Shown here: positions 34,544-34,729 of the stretch, piece after piece
How positions within the stretch are numbered: the stretch's first letter is position 1
How the letters are laid out: the number at the start of each line of letters is the position of its first letter
NCBI GenBank assembly: GCA_035388025.1
Contig: DAOOPA010000006.1
Coordinates: 1-34,729, forward strand
Direction of reading: 5' to 3'
DNA from: JAAZMX01 sp035388025
GTDB lineage: Bacteria > Patescibacteriota > Patescibacteriia > UBA2196 > GWA2-42-15
Length of the DNA stretch: 34,729 nucleotides
Notes under the pieces: model-generated
What the model was told of the DNA's origin: nothing
Seen by the model: only the letters and a program-made list of their open reading frames with translations
The model's database searches: none
Translations under genes and position numbers: made by a program

Positions 34544-34729
34544 AAATTTATTTCTTCTTCTATTTTTAGGAGCCGGTTGTATTTGGCGACGCGTTCACCG
34601 CGCGAAGGCGCTCCAGACTTGATAAACTCAGCGCCTAGGGCGACGGCTAAATCGGCAATAAAATCGTCATAGGTTTCGCCAGAACGATGGGAGACTAATA
34701 GCTGATAATTATTGTTTTGAGCCAAGCGG
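34540..34729 (-). CDS. eno: Enolase, C-terminal fragment cut by the window edge
   Basis: About 63 residues of the C-terminus are visible and the frame stays open to the window end, so the gene is only partial. SHRSGETYDDFIADLAVALGAEFIKSGAPSRGERVAKYNRLLKIEEE is the standard enolase tail, including the SHRSGET loop, IKSGAPSRGER and the final KYNRLLKIEEE. Enolase converts 2-phosphoglycerate to PEP, the step after GpmI, whose gene overlaps by the ATGA. A TTG at 34725 is just an internal codon and not the true start. Confidence 0.96.
   Translation of the reverse strand, partial: RLAQNNNYQLLVSHRSGETYDDFIADLAVALGAEFIKSGAPSRGERVAKYNRLLKIEEEINL

Noticed and set aside
1..34729. Alternative genetic code with TGA as Gly or Trp
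   Set aside because: Genes such as the glycosyltransferase ending at 20672 and enolase at 34540 end in TGA at the expected family lengths, so standard code 11 holds.

Overview
The window looks like a chromosomal piece of a Candidate Phyla Radiation (Patescibacteria, probably Parcubacteria-type) bacterium. The evidence is indirect: short core proteins, a type-2 isoleucyl-tRNA synthetase, a ThyA/DHFR-like/dUTPase group, many transmembrane proteins of unknown function, few clear Shine-Dalgarno sites, and AT-rich palindromic repeats in most intergenic gaps. TGA ends several genes (for example at 20672 and 34540), so the standard bacterial code 11 applies. No rRNA, transposase, integrase, CRISPR array or phage gene was seen, and no marker gene allows a finer placement.

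Layout. 1-1310: a family-2 glycosyltransferase and a small basic ORF, both minus strand. 1629-3991: dnaB, then ybaB and recR, plus strand. 4179-11327: minus-strand housekeeping block with rplU, a small membrane protein, tgt overlapping recO, a CDP-archaeol-synthase-like membrane enzyme, two hypothetical genes and ileS. 11439-12923: plus-strand thioredoxin-CcdA fusion and a PrgI-like small membrane protein, closed by a strong terminator. 12981-13170: a 100-bp four-hairpin element and tRNA-Glu(CTC). 13374-21898: minus-strand cell-surface block with a multi-pass membrane protein, a GtrA-glycosyltransferase fusion, two more GT4 glycosyltransferases, a patatin-like lipase, a CYTH protein and a PEP-mobile-domain protein. 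21946-25367: NUDIX, DHFR-like reductase, thyA, dut and an rRNA pseudouridine synthase. 25598-28460: a winged-helix regulator divergent from a large membrane protein (PP2C-like, coiled coil, propeller-like) with overlapping promoters. 28524-29750: rplL and rplJ behind an L10 leader and an attenuator. 29869-34729: a PflX-like radical SAM protein, mltG, a mannose-1-phosphate guanylyltransferase, gpmI and the 3' end of enolase.

How the genes fit together. There are sets for replication and repair (dnaB, recR, recO, ybaB), thymidylate supply (dut, thyA, DHFR-like), translation (ileS, tgt, rplU, rplJ, rplL, tRNA-Glu, pseudouridine synthase), lower glycolysis (gpmI, eno) and envelope glycan building (GDP-mannose supply, four glycosyltransferases, MltG).

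The most unusual signal is a family of AT-rich repeats. They form palindromes between genes, and the same sequence also occurs in frame inside tgt, ileS and two glycosyltransferases and supplies the stop codons of two genes. Exact matches of 19-23 nt link intergenic and coding copies.
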